The notes: generated by a model from the sequence alone, not told the origin. Positions 11,801 through 22,475 are shown, counted from the stretch's first letter. The stretch is 64,000 bases of DNA from Lutraria lutraria (GCA_964023205.1 OZ026841.1:29464399-29528398); one strand, 5' to 3'. Program-made: numbers and translations.

Positions 11801-14800
11801 TTTCCCCGATTTCAAGATGGTCATGAAAGTTGGCCATGACGTATTTTGCATCGCCCTTATCAGCGTTTGGTCACGTAGCGCACAAACTTGACTATCAGGG
11901 TTTTCGGCGTATTTTATGCGATATATTTTTCAAATTTCAAATGAAATGCGGACATTTCACTGGACAAGAAATTAGGACAAATTGTAAACATGTATTGCAA
12001 TTTTACCATCACAAATGCGTTACTACTACTTGTAGATAAATTGATATATTTCCATAGTAAGCTACTGATAATCAAACACAACAATTGCTACATTATGCAT
12101 AATTATTTCACTGATTTATATATTAAAAACAAGTCATGCATGCTGATACATGTACATATTATGTATTGCCAACCTGTTAAACGATATGTAACTAAGCACT
12201 ATTGTAAGTAAAGTAACTAAGCGATTGTACTATCTAAATATATGAATACATGTATACATAATCCACATGGTTAATTCATTTCAAATAATTTACGCAATAC
12301 TTTGTTTTTACTTTTATAACAGTTGGCTTAGTATCAGCGCCACCAGGGACCTGTCCTGGTCACGAACATGTTTGGCCCCTTGGAGAAGGGATTGGAGTTT
12401 TAGATCTAATAACAAACTCAACAATCGGAACTGTTAGCAACGTAAAGTACATTCCAGGCGCGCCAAGTATCGGCGGTTATAACACAATGATGTTTGATGG
12501 TTCACCGACAAGCTTTGCAGATATAGCGGTTCCGCACTATGACGGACAGGCTGATTTGTCTATCTCCCTATACGCGAATTTTAATGACACCGCTAATGGT
12601 ACCATAATGGAATTTAGAAGTGATGTGTATAATGGTAGTCAGTCAACTGATATACAACAATTTCGATTATACTTAGTGGATGGTATGATCGAAATAGAAC
12701 TGAAGGACTTCGGGACGATACCGCAACTTAATATGGCGGTAAACACATTTAATTGGACTTTTCTTGAGCTACAAAGAGACAGGTCAAAAGAAAGTTTTGT
12801 ATTAACGGGTGCTTCTACGACAGCAAAGTTAGCAATTAAAGATTTGTTTATTAATCTACCTGGAACAATTAGACTGGGAGCAGATTTCAGTGGCAATAAC
12901 CCGGTAAATGGCGCAATATCATGCATGTCGTGGTTTCCAGAAAAAACGTCTTGTGATACCAATTCATACTGTTCCACAACTGATTGGTACCCACTTACGG
13001 CCACGACTACTTCTACAACTACGACAACAACGCCTACAACTACGACGGAACCGCCTACAACTACAACAGCACCACCTTCTACTGCGACGGAACCGCCTGC
13101 AACTACGACAGCACCGCCTACAACCACGACAATATCGCCTACAACTACGACGGCACCGTCTACAACTACGACAGCACCGCCTACAACTACGACAGCACCA
13201 CCTACAACTACGACAGCACCACCTACAACTACGACAGCACCGCCTACAGCTACGACAGCACCACCTTCAACTACGACAGCACCACCTACAACTACGACAG
13301 CACCGCCTACAAGTACATTCCTACCCACAACCACTACAACTCTGACGCAGACAACCACAACCGTGGCACCCACAACTTCGACAGCAGGAATAGTCAGAGC
13401 GATGTCATCGGGTAATTTTTCACGAGCCGTGCTATTTATATAATAAATAATTATGCAGTTACACTAAAATTTTAAATAAGATTATGACAGCCAACTACTG
13501 TATTTTTTATTATTTATAATGTACTGATGATGGCATCTTGGTTGATATTTGTGTGTTACCTACTTTTACAAATCTTCCCTGTCTCAGTCCATAAAAAGTG
13601 CCTATTTTGGAAAAGAAATCTAAAAAATGGACGACAAATGATATACAGTGCAACCTCTCCAACGCAACATCCTTCGGGAGTAGCACAACTACAACATTGC
13701 TGAGACGTTGGTGCTCTTTAGAGATTTAATTAATAATTTGATCATGCAATACTGTGTTCTGCTTTAATTTGTTGTTGGTTCTAGGGGAATTTCTAAAACA
13801 AAAAGATGTCCTTTTCCTCAATTTATTTTCTTAAGTATTTTTAATATATTTCTTACCAGAGTCATACAATCTATGACCCTTAAGAGGAAAGGACTTTACG
13901 AAAACAACTTCTACAACAATAATTGACCAATCAATTTCTTTATAATTCACGTGACAGTTAATTTTAACCAATCAAATATAATTTCTTGTTATAAAATTTG
14001 AAATCAGCCGATGAAACAATGTTTATTTCTAACTTAAAGTATTAACTGAAACCCTTTAAGTTCTTGTCAGATCCGCTTAAGGTGACTGATAATATTAAAA
14101 GTTCTTTTATACATTAACTATCGAAAGGTCTGAAAAATAGATAACTAATAAAGTTAAAGCGATTAAATGAGATAGGTAATTTTAGATCTTCCTATCTGTA
14201 TTAATTCTTATGTTACAATTGACCAAAAGTTGCTAGGATGCAAGTTGTTTAATTAGATCTTACTACATACATTTTCTTTAACCCAATTTCTTCTAAAAAT
14301 TATTACAAACAACATCAAACACAATTTAATTAATAAAACAAAAAATCAAAAATTTTAATGCATAATACCACCTCCTCCCCTAAATTTTCTTTATTCCTAT
14401 AAAGAAGAAAGGAGATGACATAAATATATATTTTTTTCTTCTAAGTACAATACCATTGTCATGCTTAAATTGCATATAAGTATTCTATAGAATCCTTTTT
14501 TTATATATATATAACATCATTTATGTATCTACTAAAATAATAAAACAAAAAGAACATATTTACACCAAATCACATAAAATATATAATGCCAATTCATTAC
14601 ACAAAAACTTAAACATATTACAACAATTCACATTTAATATATACTGTTTAGACACAATTCACTTGATAATGTCACCAAAATTAATATTACAATGATCATT
14701 TAATAGATCATATGTCTATTTTCTGTTTTGTTTTTTTCTCAATCAGGTGGTGCTTTACCTGTGTAACTACCGTAAAGCATGAACAACCTTTAATGCCGAA

Positions 14801-17800
14801 TAAAGAATTATGCATTTGTATAAAATTGTAGACGTTTTAACTATTCTTTTTCCCGAAACAGAACAATTAACTTTTAAACTAGTTTCTATATTATTTAATC
14901 TATGGCTTTAAGCTACATTAAATGTCAATCAAACATGGAAATCCCATGTATACTGCATGTGTATTTACCACAATACCCATTTTAATAATACAGTTCCAGT
15001 AAATTAACAATGAGCACTCATATATATATATACATAATATATGCAGTATTTGTATGTGTTAGTAGGAGTTGGTAGGTGTAAGTACTGTAGGTACTGTAGG
15101 TACATCGTCAAATCATTGTAGAGCAATATTTATTTATGATGTTAACTTATATTTTATTCGTACAGATTTCCAATATAATTTTTCAATTAATCTAAGTTTG
15201 TATTTCACTATTTCGCATGATAAAATGATCACACAAATGTGAAAACTCTAAGACAATCCTGATATTTTTTATTCTTTGGCAATATTTTTCCGTGTAATAC
15301 TAAACTACTTTTACTACATTCTTACAAGAACCTGTCCTAAACATAATCTAGATACATGTATATACTTCAACATAGTATTTATTTGATACGCTATGACATC
15401 TAGACCTATATGTATTCAAATATACTTCAGGTTTCAAAACACCTTATCTGTGTTGCGCTACGCCTCAATTTTCCGTTTCTACATTTTTTTATAACTCTCA
15501 GTTATACACTATCATCTATATGTATCATTGTACTATACACTAATATGTGCAACTCCTGTATTGCTAGTATTTTTTATGAGTTATCGTCTCTACGACCTTA
15601 AAAACTTACATTATGCTAGTAAAATCTACACCTAAGCTAAGTCTATGCAGCTCTATCGACAAACAACACGATACCAATGTGGAACTAAGAACAACAAAGA
15701 TTAAACAACATCATAGTTATGATCTCAAACAACTAAACATGCTATAAAAATGATAGTCATTACCGGACGTCATTGATCACATGAAATAGTACCGAAATAA
15801 AGACAGAAGAAAGACCTTTCACACTCGCTTTCTCACAGAATCCACACACAGTCACTCCTTTCACACAGGTTGCTTATTTCAAATGATGCAGAACAACTTT
15901 CACTTACACAACATTACTCAGCTGCCAGAAATCACAAAAATGAACGCTGTATCTCCGTATTTTTCATAAAATCATGATTAATTCTCTAGACCACTTTAAT
16001 TTGAATCATATTATAAGTCCCATGTATTCTATGATACATATTAAGGACGGATTCATAATCATTAAGTACCTATGAGCTCTTAACAAAGACATAACTGTGT
16101 ATTTTACATTTTCTATCATAAATTGTTCAACATGAACAAACTACACCAAATGATCCCAAACATATTCTCTACCTGATAGAACTAATGTCAATTACGCTAT
16201 CCACTACGTTTAATACATTGTTTTAAACATAAAATCTTCAACCAATCTTCTACTACAACTCACATAACTACCAATAATATACGTTTATTACTGAGGTGTT
16301 TCCACTGGAAATGCTACACCCAAATATTGTTTCACATAGAGCGAAATAATACGACTACAAATCTATTATCTACCTGTCTTTAACCATATACTGCTGCTAT
16401 TCATGCCATTTTTAATGTCTATTACGTGTACTATATTCTTTAATGACTGAATCTGAACTAACAATTTTTCCACATAACTTCTATAATTTTACAATATGCC
16501 CTTAAATGATGCAAATAATTTCTATAGCCCAAAATAAAACAGTATAATATTTGCTCTACAACAATTAAGTCCGCACCTACCTATTAGTATTGTGTCATAT
16601 TTTACATAATTAGTCTATTCATTCGTCTTCTTGCACCATACTGTTTGCTATGGATCGTCTCCCCATGTCGATGTAAAAGTGGATTTGTAGCACTACATGT
16701 CTTCCATCTTTCCAATTCCAATCCTGTTCCCACGGTTAGCTGCATGTTTCGTCTGGTTTCAGATTTTCAACTGGTTGTCGGTTGACAATCAGTCACACTC
16801 GATCCCTCATCGACTACGTTTCTACTCGCTTGCTAAATTAAGAGGTTGCGAATCATCCTCTACCCCACCAAGTGTTCTGCTTTGATTTGTTGTTGGTTCT
16901 AGGGGAATTTCTAAAACAAAAAGATGTCCTTTTCCTCAATTTATTTTCTTAAGTATATTTAATATATTTCTTACCAGAGTCATACAATCTATGACCCTTA
17001 AGAGGAAAGGACTTTACGAAAACAACTTCTACAACAATAATTGACCAATCAATTTCTTTATAATTCACGTGACAGTTAATTTTAACCAATCAAATATAAT
17101 TTCTTGATATAAAATTTGAAATCAGCCGATGAAACAATGTTTATTTCTAACTTAAAGTATTAACTGAAACCCTTTAAGTTCTTGTCAGATCCGCTTAAGG
17201 TGACTGATAATATTAAAAGTTCTTTTATACATTAACTATCGAAAGGTCTGAAAAATAGATAACTAATAAAGTTAAAGCGATTAAATGAGATAGGTAATTT
17301 TAGATCTTCCTATCTGTATTAATTCTTATGTTACAATTGACCAAAAGTTGCTAGGATGCAAGTTGTTTAATTAGATCTTACTACATACATTTTCTTTAAC
17401 CCAATTTCTTCTAAAAATTATTACAAACAACATCAAACACAATTTAATTAATAAAACAAAAAATCAAAAATTTTAATGCATAATAACTGTAACATCTTAT
17501 TGATTGAGAGTCGTGGGTTCGAGTCCCGCTACCGACCACGACTCTTCAGGGAAGTCTAGTACTGGTTCGTTCCAGGAACGATGCTTAGGTGAAATGTCCG
17601 CCTCATTTGGCTGGGACTGTTGAGTGTGTGTGGGGGGGGGGGGATGGAACCCGATATGAACAAAAAAATCACCATGCAATGGGAAAGGAGGTTTTGCTCA
17701 AGGGAGGGCCTCTCTGTATGTCTTACACCCACGGCATAATATCTCGTTGTCTGGTCCTTGGCTACATTGTTATATTTTTCTCTTTTTTTTCAGCGTCATT

Positions 17801-18056
17801 ATTTTCACTCGAAGAGATATGCTCGCAATTTAAACTAACAGCAATGGACGCTACATTCGGGTTACCTTCGGATATCATCGAAGTGGTTAACGTGGAACGT
17901 GTCTCAGACTGTGTCTGGCGTTGCAATATGAACTTGTTATGTGTATCTATTGCCGTGAAACGTTTAAATAGTTTTTTCAATGAATGTACATTGGGTTCTG
18001 CTTCGCCTGCTGGAACAGTTCATGATTCTGGGTCAAGGATATTTCACTTGGTATGA
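5859..18056 (+). CDS. Secreted LamG-like / mucin-like / PAN-domain protein (whole gene, 4 coding exons)
   Basis: Coding exons are 5859-5870, 7188-7233, 12323-13411 and 17794-18056. Joined, they give 1410 nt, an unbroken frame of 469 residues plus stop. Seen: all three introns are GT-AG and the phases match (0, 1, 1). Residues 1 to about 25 form a signal peptide ending VGLVSA. Residues about 30-240 resemble a LamG/concanavalin-type jelly roll. Residues about 244-375 are Thr/Pro repeats. Residues about 384-469 contain a Cys pattern like a PAN/apple domain. Inference: a secreted or mucus/extracellular-matrix adhesion protein, since LamG and PAN modules bind carbohydrate or protein and Thr/Pro tracts are usually O-glycosylated. 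I recognise no named orthologue. The last intron contains an LTR element in antisense orientation. Intron retention after exon 3 would end the protein at 13443. Confidence 0.75.
6360..6376. repeat. Poly-G run
   Basis: A T run followed by an uninterrupted run of about 16 G. It lies in intron 1 of gene 1. Confidence 0.9.
6478..6925 (-). mobile_element. tRNA-derived SINE, family 2, with extra internal sequence
   Basis: Shares the gttataacggcaaccgac..ccagctttcctgg head and the ggtaatcgataccgga..accactggaccac tRNA-like end with the copy at 428. About 150 bp of unrelated sequence (about 6640-6800) separates the two halves, so this may be an interrupted copy. Confidence 0.6.
7188..7233 (+). CDS. 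Gene 1 exon 2 (signal-peptide core)
   Basis: A 46-nt exon between a pyrimidine-rich acceptor (tttttacag) and a gtaagtg donor. It encodes HVSNAFVVGYTLFIL plus one base. The hydrophobic run continues across the splice into VGLVSA of exon 3, giving a standard signal-peptide h-region and an A-X-A-like cleavage region. Confidence 0.7.
7689..7783. mobile_element. Short foldback element
   Basis: Imperfect palindrome of about 95 bp. The outer arms are TAGTTTTCGTTCATAT and ATATGAACGATAACTG, and the inner arms TATCAC..GACGCGAATC and GGAGCGCAGTGATA. Lies in intron 2 of gene 1. Confidence 0.6.
7902..7923. repeat. Poly-G run
   Basis: More than 20 consecutive G residues in intron 2 of gene 1, the longest homopolymer noticed. 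A length-variable site and possible G-quadruplex former. Confidence 0.9.
7930..10830. other. Intronic DNA without recognised features
   Basis: AT-rich intron 2 of gene 1. Only short random ORFs; I see no repeat family, RNA gene or conserved motif here. Confidence 0.5.
10849..10873. mobile_element. 25-bp palindromic micro-element, 7-bp target duplication
   Basis: Arms CTGGGACCAT and ATGGTCCCAG around a 5-nt centre. It is flanked on both sides by CTGATAT (10842-10848 and 10874-10880). Same design as the element at 10944 but a different arm sequence. Confidence 0.75.
10898..10919. repeat. Short GAACA tandem repeat
   Basis: Four units of agaac/gaaca. Confidence 0.8.
10944..10972. mobile_element. 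29-bp palindromic micro-element, 7-bp target duplication
   Basis: Arms CAGGGATGCTAT and ATAGCATCCCTG with a 5-nt centre. Identical 7-bp flanks CTTATAC at 10937-10943 and 10973-10979. Same family as 20549 and 20637. Confidence 0.85.
11292..11630 (-). pseudogene. 3' fragment of a non-LTR retrotransposon ORF
   Basis: The frame reads LSSHQLRIETGRYDNQRIER then a Cys/His motif (CLICNS..DDYHFVIICPLY), typical of the C-terminal end of LINE reverse transcriptase proteins. Only about 110 residues remain, with no polymerase core, so this is a 5'-truncated dead copy, antisense in intron 2 of gene 1. Confidence 0.8.
12323..13411 (+). CDS. Gene 1 exon 3 (LamG-like domain and Thr/Pro mucin repeat)
   Basis: The acceptor is ataacag at 12322 and the frame is open for 1089 nt. 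The first part has a WPLGEG start, an IPGAPS segment, a MMFDGSPTSF strand and a C-terminal Cys cluster (SCMSWF..TSC..NSYC), matching the general layout of LamG/jelly-roll domains. The second part (about 12997-13380) repeats TTTTAPP. The donor ggtaattt at 13412 splices in phase 1 to 17794. Without splicing, the frame stops at 13443. Confidence 0.8.
13030..13315 (+). repeat. 21-bp coding minisatellite (TTTTAPP units)
   Basis: About 13 units of 21 bp (pattern cctacaactacgacagcacc plus one base). Each encodes Thr-Thr-Thr-Thr-Ala-Pro-Pro with small substitutions (TEPP, TISP, TAPS). The unit length is a multiple of three, so copy-number change keeps the frame. The array is also open in other frames, which creates long spurious ORFs on both strands. 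Confidence 0.9.
13646..13720. mobile_element. One-ended MITE fragment (CAGTGCAACCTCTCC)
   Basis: Starts TA-CAGTGCAACCTCTCC like the element at 1641. The right inverted end was not found before the LTR element at 13755. Confidence 0.45.
13755..14367 (-). repeat. LTR, left copy (3' LTR in element orientation)
   Basis: 613 bp, differing from the right copy at three sites. On the plus strand it begins TGTTCTGC and ends GCATAATA. Confidence 0.88.
16873..17485 (-). repeat. LTR, right copy (5' LTR in element orientation)
   Basis: 613 bp, collinear with 13755-14367 without indels. Confidence 0.88.
17486..17680 (+). mobile_element. tRNA-derived SINE, family 1, 5'-truncated
   Basis: Retains the gtgggttcgagtcccgctac B-box region and the family body (ccaggaacgatgcttaggtg) to an A-rich end. 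It starts at the LTR element's target site, so the LTR element inserted at or beside its truncated 5' end. Contains an 11-G run. Confidence 0.7.
17794..18056 (+). CDS. Gene 1 exon 4 (PAN/apple-like domain, stop)
   Basis: A strong acceptor (long T run then cag) precedes 87 residues ending in TGA at 18054-18056. The Cys spacing (EEIC, SDCVWRC, LLCVS, FNECTLG) and the VERVSDCVWRC motif fit PAN/apple domains. The domain is compact and ends shortly after the last Cys. The final 23 nt of coding sequence are copied at 21663 as part of a tandem duplication, but the rest of the domain is not, so no second gene results. Confidence 0.75.
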
Positions 18057-18547
18057 CCACAGGTAACCATAGTTACCATGGGTATTGTTTGCTGGGAATA
18101 CCAATTGCATTTTGATAACATGGAATTTCTTATTTAAAAAGATTTGGTCCAGTAAGACGTGTTTAACTGAAAATGAGCGTGTCTTAAATATGAGTACATC
18201 CGGTGAACGTTGTTTTGCAAATCAGGGAAAGCCCCTGCGTATTTGCGTATATAGATACAGTCCTAGAACAAGAGATTGTTTATTATTACATGTAGTATAG
18301 TGTCCCTGTTTTTATTAAATAGATACATGTAGTTGCTCATTTGTGTGATATATTCAATGCTGTACTAATTTTTGGACTTTATCCGGAGGAGTGGACGGAA
18401 GGTGTTATTATACCTAGATATAGAATATAGAATCCGGTAGCTAGATGGCATAGGCCGAGAAGTATACCTTGTGAAGATCAGATTTGTTTTGCAATTGAAA
18501 AAGAATATCATTTCAATTTGAACGTTCAATGTTTACAAACATATTAA

Positions 18548-19419
18548 AGACATTGAACAGCTACTATATAAGTGACCCCCCCCCCCAAAATCCACATGAG
18601 GTCTAATCTCTTAATTGTTTTATTGCCCCTAATGGGATTAATCCTGTCTTTTCACGGTCAGCTAAGTGTCTGTAGACTTGACACCTAGTCATAAAAGAGG
18701 GTCATACATTTTATTGATTTTTAGTGATAATTAGTTTATGGATAACTTCCTGTTATTTTTATAAGCTTTTTATGTAATTAGTGAATGTTGTCCTTTAATT
18801 ACCAGATTATGTAAGAACAGTTAATACATGAAAATGCAACTGAATGCTTCTTCTATTTCTTAATCAAACCATTCTATTTATACATGAAATTATTTTTTAC
18901 AAGATAACTATTTTAATCTTTAAAATAACTTGCAATGAAACTATGTTTATTCAGGTACTGCTTGAGAAAATAATATTATATTGGTTAGAAATATTTAACA
19001 GGTATAAAAGGTGTTAGGATACGTTTGTATTAAATTCACAAAATTGACGTTTAATTTATCAAAATCATCCAGACCTAACTAATTGGTGTGAGATACATAT
19101 ATTTGCTAATGTGTTTGAAGCATTGAGTATTTATTTGAGTAATAAATTTCTTTAATCATATTAAATGAGCTGTCGTAAAATTATTATTAATATTTTGCAT
19201 TTAATATGAACATACTTAAAAATTTTTTTATATCATTTATTAAACATTGAATCAATTTAAGTATCTATACAGTAGCTATATATTAGCCATATAGTGACTT
19301 ATTATGTAATTAGAAGCTAGTCTATCAATGACCCTGTCAGTTTTATTGGACTCCCTACTGTGGAATATACAGGACTGCTGGGTCTTAGTTACATGCCTCG
19401 CATTCCTGGTTCAATGTCT
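18548..19419. mobile_element. 872-bp TTAA-target DNA element
   Basis: 11-bp perfect inverted ends AGACATTGAAC and GTTCAATGTCT, flanked by TTAA at 18544-18547 and 19420-19423. The homologous position in copy B (about 22170) is a single TTAA. No ORF of note: a non-autonomous piggyBac-like or Kolobok-like element. Confidence 0.85.
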
Positions 19420-19481
19420 TTAAGGAAACAACATATTACAGATCTTTTTGGATCCACCCCAGCCTGTTTAACAAAAGCAAC

Positions 19482-19733
19482 TTTTTGCTTTGTTTGTTTA
19501 TGTCGAGTTTAACGCCCCTTTTCAGCAGCCAGAGTCATATATGGCAGTTTACCTAAGCGTCATTCCTGGGAAGTACCAGAACTTGACTACCATCCTCTGT
19601 AAGCATCTACCTACTTTCTCACATAAAGAGACATGGTTAGTAGTGAGGATCGAACCCACGAGCCTCTATCAGTGAGAGGTTACAGTGATTTGTAGTCAGC
19701 TACCTTAACCATTCGACCACGGTGGCAGGTCAG
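19482..19733 (-). mobile_element. tRNA-derived SINE, family 1
   Basis: Reads in reverse as an A box (tggtcgaatggttaagg) and a B box (gtgggttcgatcc), then the family body, ending in cttaaacaaacaaagc-like sequence. Full-length copy. Confidence 0.85.
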
Positions 19734-20061
19734 CTTTTTGAAAGTATAGAAATGAAAATCATTGTAAAAGTCAGAGTAAATGTCTTAATTTTTAAAGCTT
19801 TTGACATTCGCAAATTGCTTATGAATGTAATATTTGCGACTATTTATTGATTTATACATTATATAGCCTATTTCTTATAAATTACCACAGTGATGTTTGT
19901 AATTTGTTACCTTAATATTAATTTTATAAATGTACATGTATATATACATATATATATATTTGTCTTATTTATTTCAATTTGTTAAATGTTTTAAATGCTT
20001 GCATGCATTATTTATGGTCAAGTTTATAGTTGACATGTTTATTCATCCATTGATTGAAGTT

Positions 20062-20240
20062 TTAAACTTTGCATGATCATAGCATATGATATCAGAAACA
20101 TTTAAAGCGAAAAAATGCGAGTCAATGATCTAAACTGGATCCCGTTCCATGTTGCAGTGTACCACACACAAGTCAACGGGAACCAGTTTAGTCAATGATC
20201 TCGTTTGTGAATTATCTACCCTTGAATTTGATTTTCTTAT
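20062..20240. repeat. Dispersed repeat with micro-insertion
   Basis: Sequence from aactttgcatgatcatagc to acccttgaatttgat is shared with 49668-49785. The copy here contains the 62-bp element at 20130. Confidence 0.75.
20130..20191. mobile_element. 62-bp foldback micro-element, 8-bp target duplication
   Basis: Ends CTAAACTGG and CCAGTTTAG, inner arms TCCCGTT and AACGGGA. Flanked by TCAATGAT on both sides (20122-20129, 20192-20199). The paralogous repeat at 49668 has one uninterrupted TCAACGAT at this point. Confidence 0.85.
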
Positions 20241-20548
20241 ATCTTATCATGCATGAGTGAATATGATATTATAAGATATTTAATTACAATAATGCCTATG
20301 TTTTCCAATTAAAAAACTATACACCTTCTCCATCACTGTTCTGTATAATTACCACAATAACCATCTGAATGATATAACCTTTTATAAATAGAATGATGAA
20401 AGCTCAGTCTTTTTATCATCACGTCTTTGTATAATGCAAATTTGCACATGTACAGTACTTGTAACCTCTCTCTAGTCTAAGCATACAGAACACAGTACTA
20501 AAGATATAAGAATCATACCAAAGTATAGTGTGACTTTATTAACCTGTC

Positions 20549-20580
20549 CAGGGATGCTATATTGTAATATAGCATCCCTG
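20549..20580. mobile_element. 32-bp palindromic micro-element in a MITE
   Basis: 15-bp perfect arms CAGGGATGCTATATT with a 2-nt centre. Flanks are ACCTGTC at 20542-20548 and 20581-20587. The related MITE at 33540 has a single uninterrupted target. Confidence 0.9.
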
Positions 20581-20636
20581 ACCTGTCAAAGCTGAATAAT
20601 TACAAGGTTGTTGTATGCGATTATTTTTAGCTTCGT

Positions 20637-20666
20637 CGGGGATGCTATTGTAATATAGCATCCCTT
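20637..20666. mobile_element. 30-bp palindromic micro-element in the same MITE
   Basis: CGGGGATGCTATTG and its near-inverse. Flanks are GCTTCGT (20630-20636) and GCTACGT (20667-20673). The duplicated copy keeps perfect GCTTCGT flanks. Confidence 0.88.
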
Positions 20667-22227
20667 GCTACGTACCACAGTCGATAGTTTTCGTTTATTT
20701 TACCGTTATGAAATGTTCCAATCAATGTGTTGATATAACGGTAAAACGAAAATTATCGTGTAACTTACGAAAGTAATCGAACCTCACCGAAGCTAAACAT
20801 AAATGCAATCATTGACCGTGTAATTATGCAGGTTTGACAGTTTAATAAAATCGCACTATACCAAAATTAAAATATTGAATACTGTAAGTGACCTTTTAAA
20901 TTTTCATAACCAAATATACATAGAAGTGGAAGGGAGATAAATCAGAAAAAAATATTTTCAGTATTTTTAATCAGGCACAGTTTTTCTCTCTTCTTACGTA
21001 AATATATTTTGTTTATATTTTCTGTGAAAAACGAATGGGGCATGGTTGAATTCAGCAACACTGCTTGCATTGTTTAACTGTGGAATAAAATATAAGAGAC
21101 CATCAGTTCTATCCACCCATGAAGTTTTATGTTGCTACCTATAGCTTTTATAGTTTTTGAGTTATGAGCTAAGTGTTTGCACAACACGGATGCATTTGCA
21201 GTGATTCTTCTAAAAACAGACAAGCTCAAAAATAAAATGTCAACGATATAGTTTATTGTTTCATAATTTTATTTCATTCATTCATTAATAAATATTTGTA
21301 AATAAATATGTTCATATCACAGATCAGTTTTGGATGAAAGTTTCACAAAATCAGCAAATCACAAAATGATGAAAATCTTACATCATCATACTGAATGTTA
21401 TAGAACACATTGAATTAAATCTACATGCTTATTTAATAGTTTGTTGGCTTTAAGTTTTAACAGTGATAATGATTTTGAGAGATAATTTGCATTACTTTTA
21501 TTGTTTTTACAGAAATGGAATAAATTATTTCTTTACACAATTTGATTACATTTTTGTATCAAGAGTATAATATCCAATGTACTTAATCAGGCATTAAACA
21601 TAAATGATACTAAAGTCTGGACATACAATTGCAAAAATATCAGAAAACACTACAATTCAATCCAAGGATATTTCACTTGGTATGACCACAGGTAACCATA
21701 GTTACCATGGGTAATGTTTGCTGGGAATACCAATTGCATTTTGATAACATGAAATTTCTTATTAGAAAAGATTTGGTCCAGTAAGACGTGTATAACTGAA
21801 AATGAGCGTGTTTTAAATATGAGTACACCAGGTGAACGTTGTTTTGCAAATCAGGGAAAGACCCTGTGTATCATAGATACAGTCCTAGAACAAGAGATTG
21901 TTTATTGTTACATGTAATATAGTGTCCCTGTTTTTATTAAATAGATACATGTAATTGCTCATTTGTGTGATATATTCAATGCTGTACTAATTTTTGGACT
22001 TTATCCGGAGGAGTGGACGGAAGGTGTTATTATACCTAAATATAGAATATAGAATCCGGTAGCTAGATGGCATAGGCCGAGAAGTATACCTTGTGAAGAT
22101 CAGATTTGTATTGCAATTGAAAAAGAATATCATTTCAATTTGAACGTTCAATGTTTACAAACATATTAAGGAAACAACATATTACAGATCTTTTTGGATC
22201 CACCCCAGCCTGTTTAACAAAAGCAGC

Positions 22228-22475
22228 TTTTTGCTTTGTTTGTTTATGTCGAGTTTTACGCCCCTTCTCAGCAGCCAGGGTCATATGAGTCAGTTTACCT
22301 AAGCGTCATTCCTGGGAAGTACCAGTACTAGACTACCATCCTCTGTAAGCATCTGCCTACTTTCTCTATAAAGTAGCATGGTCAGTAGTGTGAATCGAAC
22401 CCACGAGCCTCTATCAGTGAGAGGTTAGTGATTTGTAGTCAGCTACCTTAACCATTCGACCACGGTGGCAGGTCA
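22228..22475 (-). mobile_element. tRNA-derived SINE, family 1 (copy B)
   Basis: Duplicate of the SINE at 19482 with small substitutions and short deletions. Confidence 0.85.

Larger units (their letters stand above)
13755..17485 (-). mobile_element. Non-autonomous LTR retrotransposon
   Basis: Two direct repeats of 613 bp (13755-14367 and 16873-17485) differ by three substitutions and no indels. The element is flanked by ACTG on both sides (13751-13754, 17486-17489). The 2505-bp interior has no gag/pol ORF. Minus orientation is inferred: next to the left LTR lies the complement of a purine tract (AGGGGAGGAGGTGG), and next to the right LTR the complement of a TGG-initiated primer-binding-like site. 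It lies antisense in the last intron of gene 1. Confidence 0.85.
20524..20860. mobile_element. Foldback MITE with TAGTGCGATTTTATTAA ends
   Basis: Long imperfect inverted arms, TA at both ends. Homologous to 33540-33800 over its length, apart from two inserted micro-palindromes (20549, 20637). Confidence 0.85.
18034..21662. repeat. Tandem duplication, copy A
   Basis: Direct repeat of 21663-about 24396, a few per cent diverged by eye. It starts 23 nt before the end of the gene 1 coding sequence. Copy A is longer because it carries an 872-bp insertion (18548-19419). Contains a SINE, a MITE and three micro-palindromes that were present before the duplication. Confidence 0.9.

Noticed and set aside
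12639..13373. 244-codon minus-strand ORF and extra plus-strand ORFs over gene 1 exon 3
   Set aside because: Shadows of the TTTTAPP minisatellite. Only the plus frame continues upstream into a LamG-like domain with matching splice phases.
17589..18056. 155-codon ORF read as a single-exon gene
   Set aside because: Its first part is SINE and intron sequence. The real exon starts at the strong acceptor before 17794.
18085..18300. 71-codon ORF after the gene 1 stop
   Set aside because: Lies in the duplicated 3' flank; copy B has changes that do not look constrained, and no domain is visible.
21663..21685. Second gene 1 terminal exon in duplication copy B
   Set aside because: Only the last 23 coding nucleotides are copied; the PAN domain and the acceptor site are absent.
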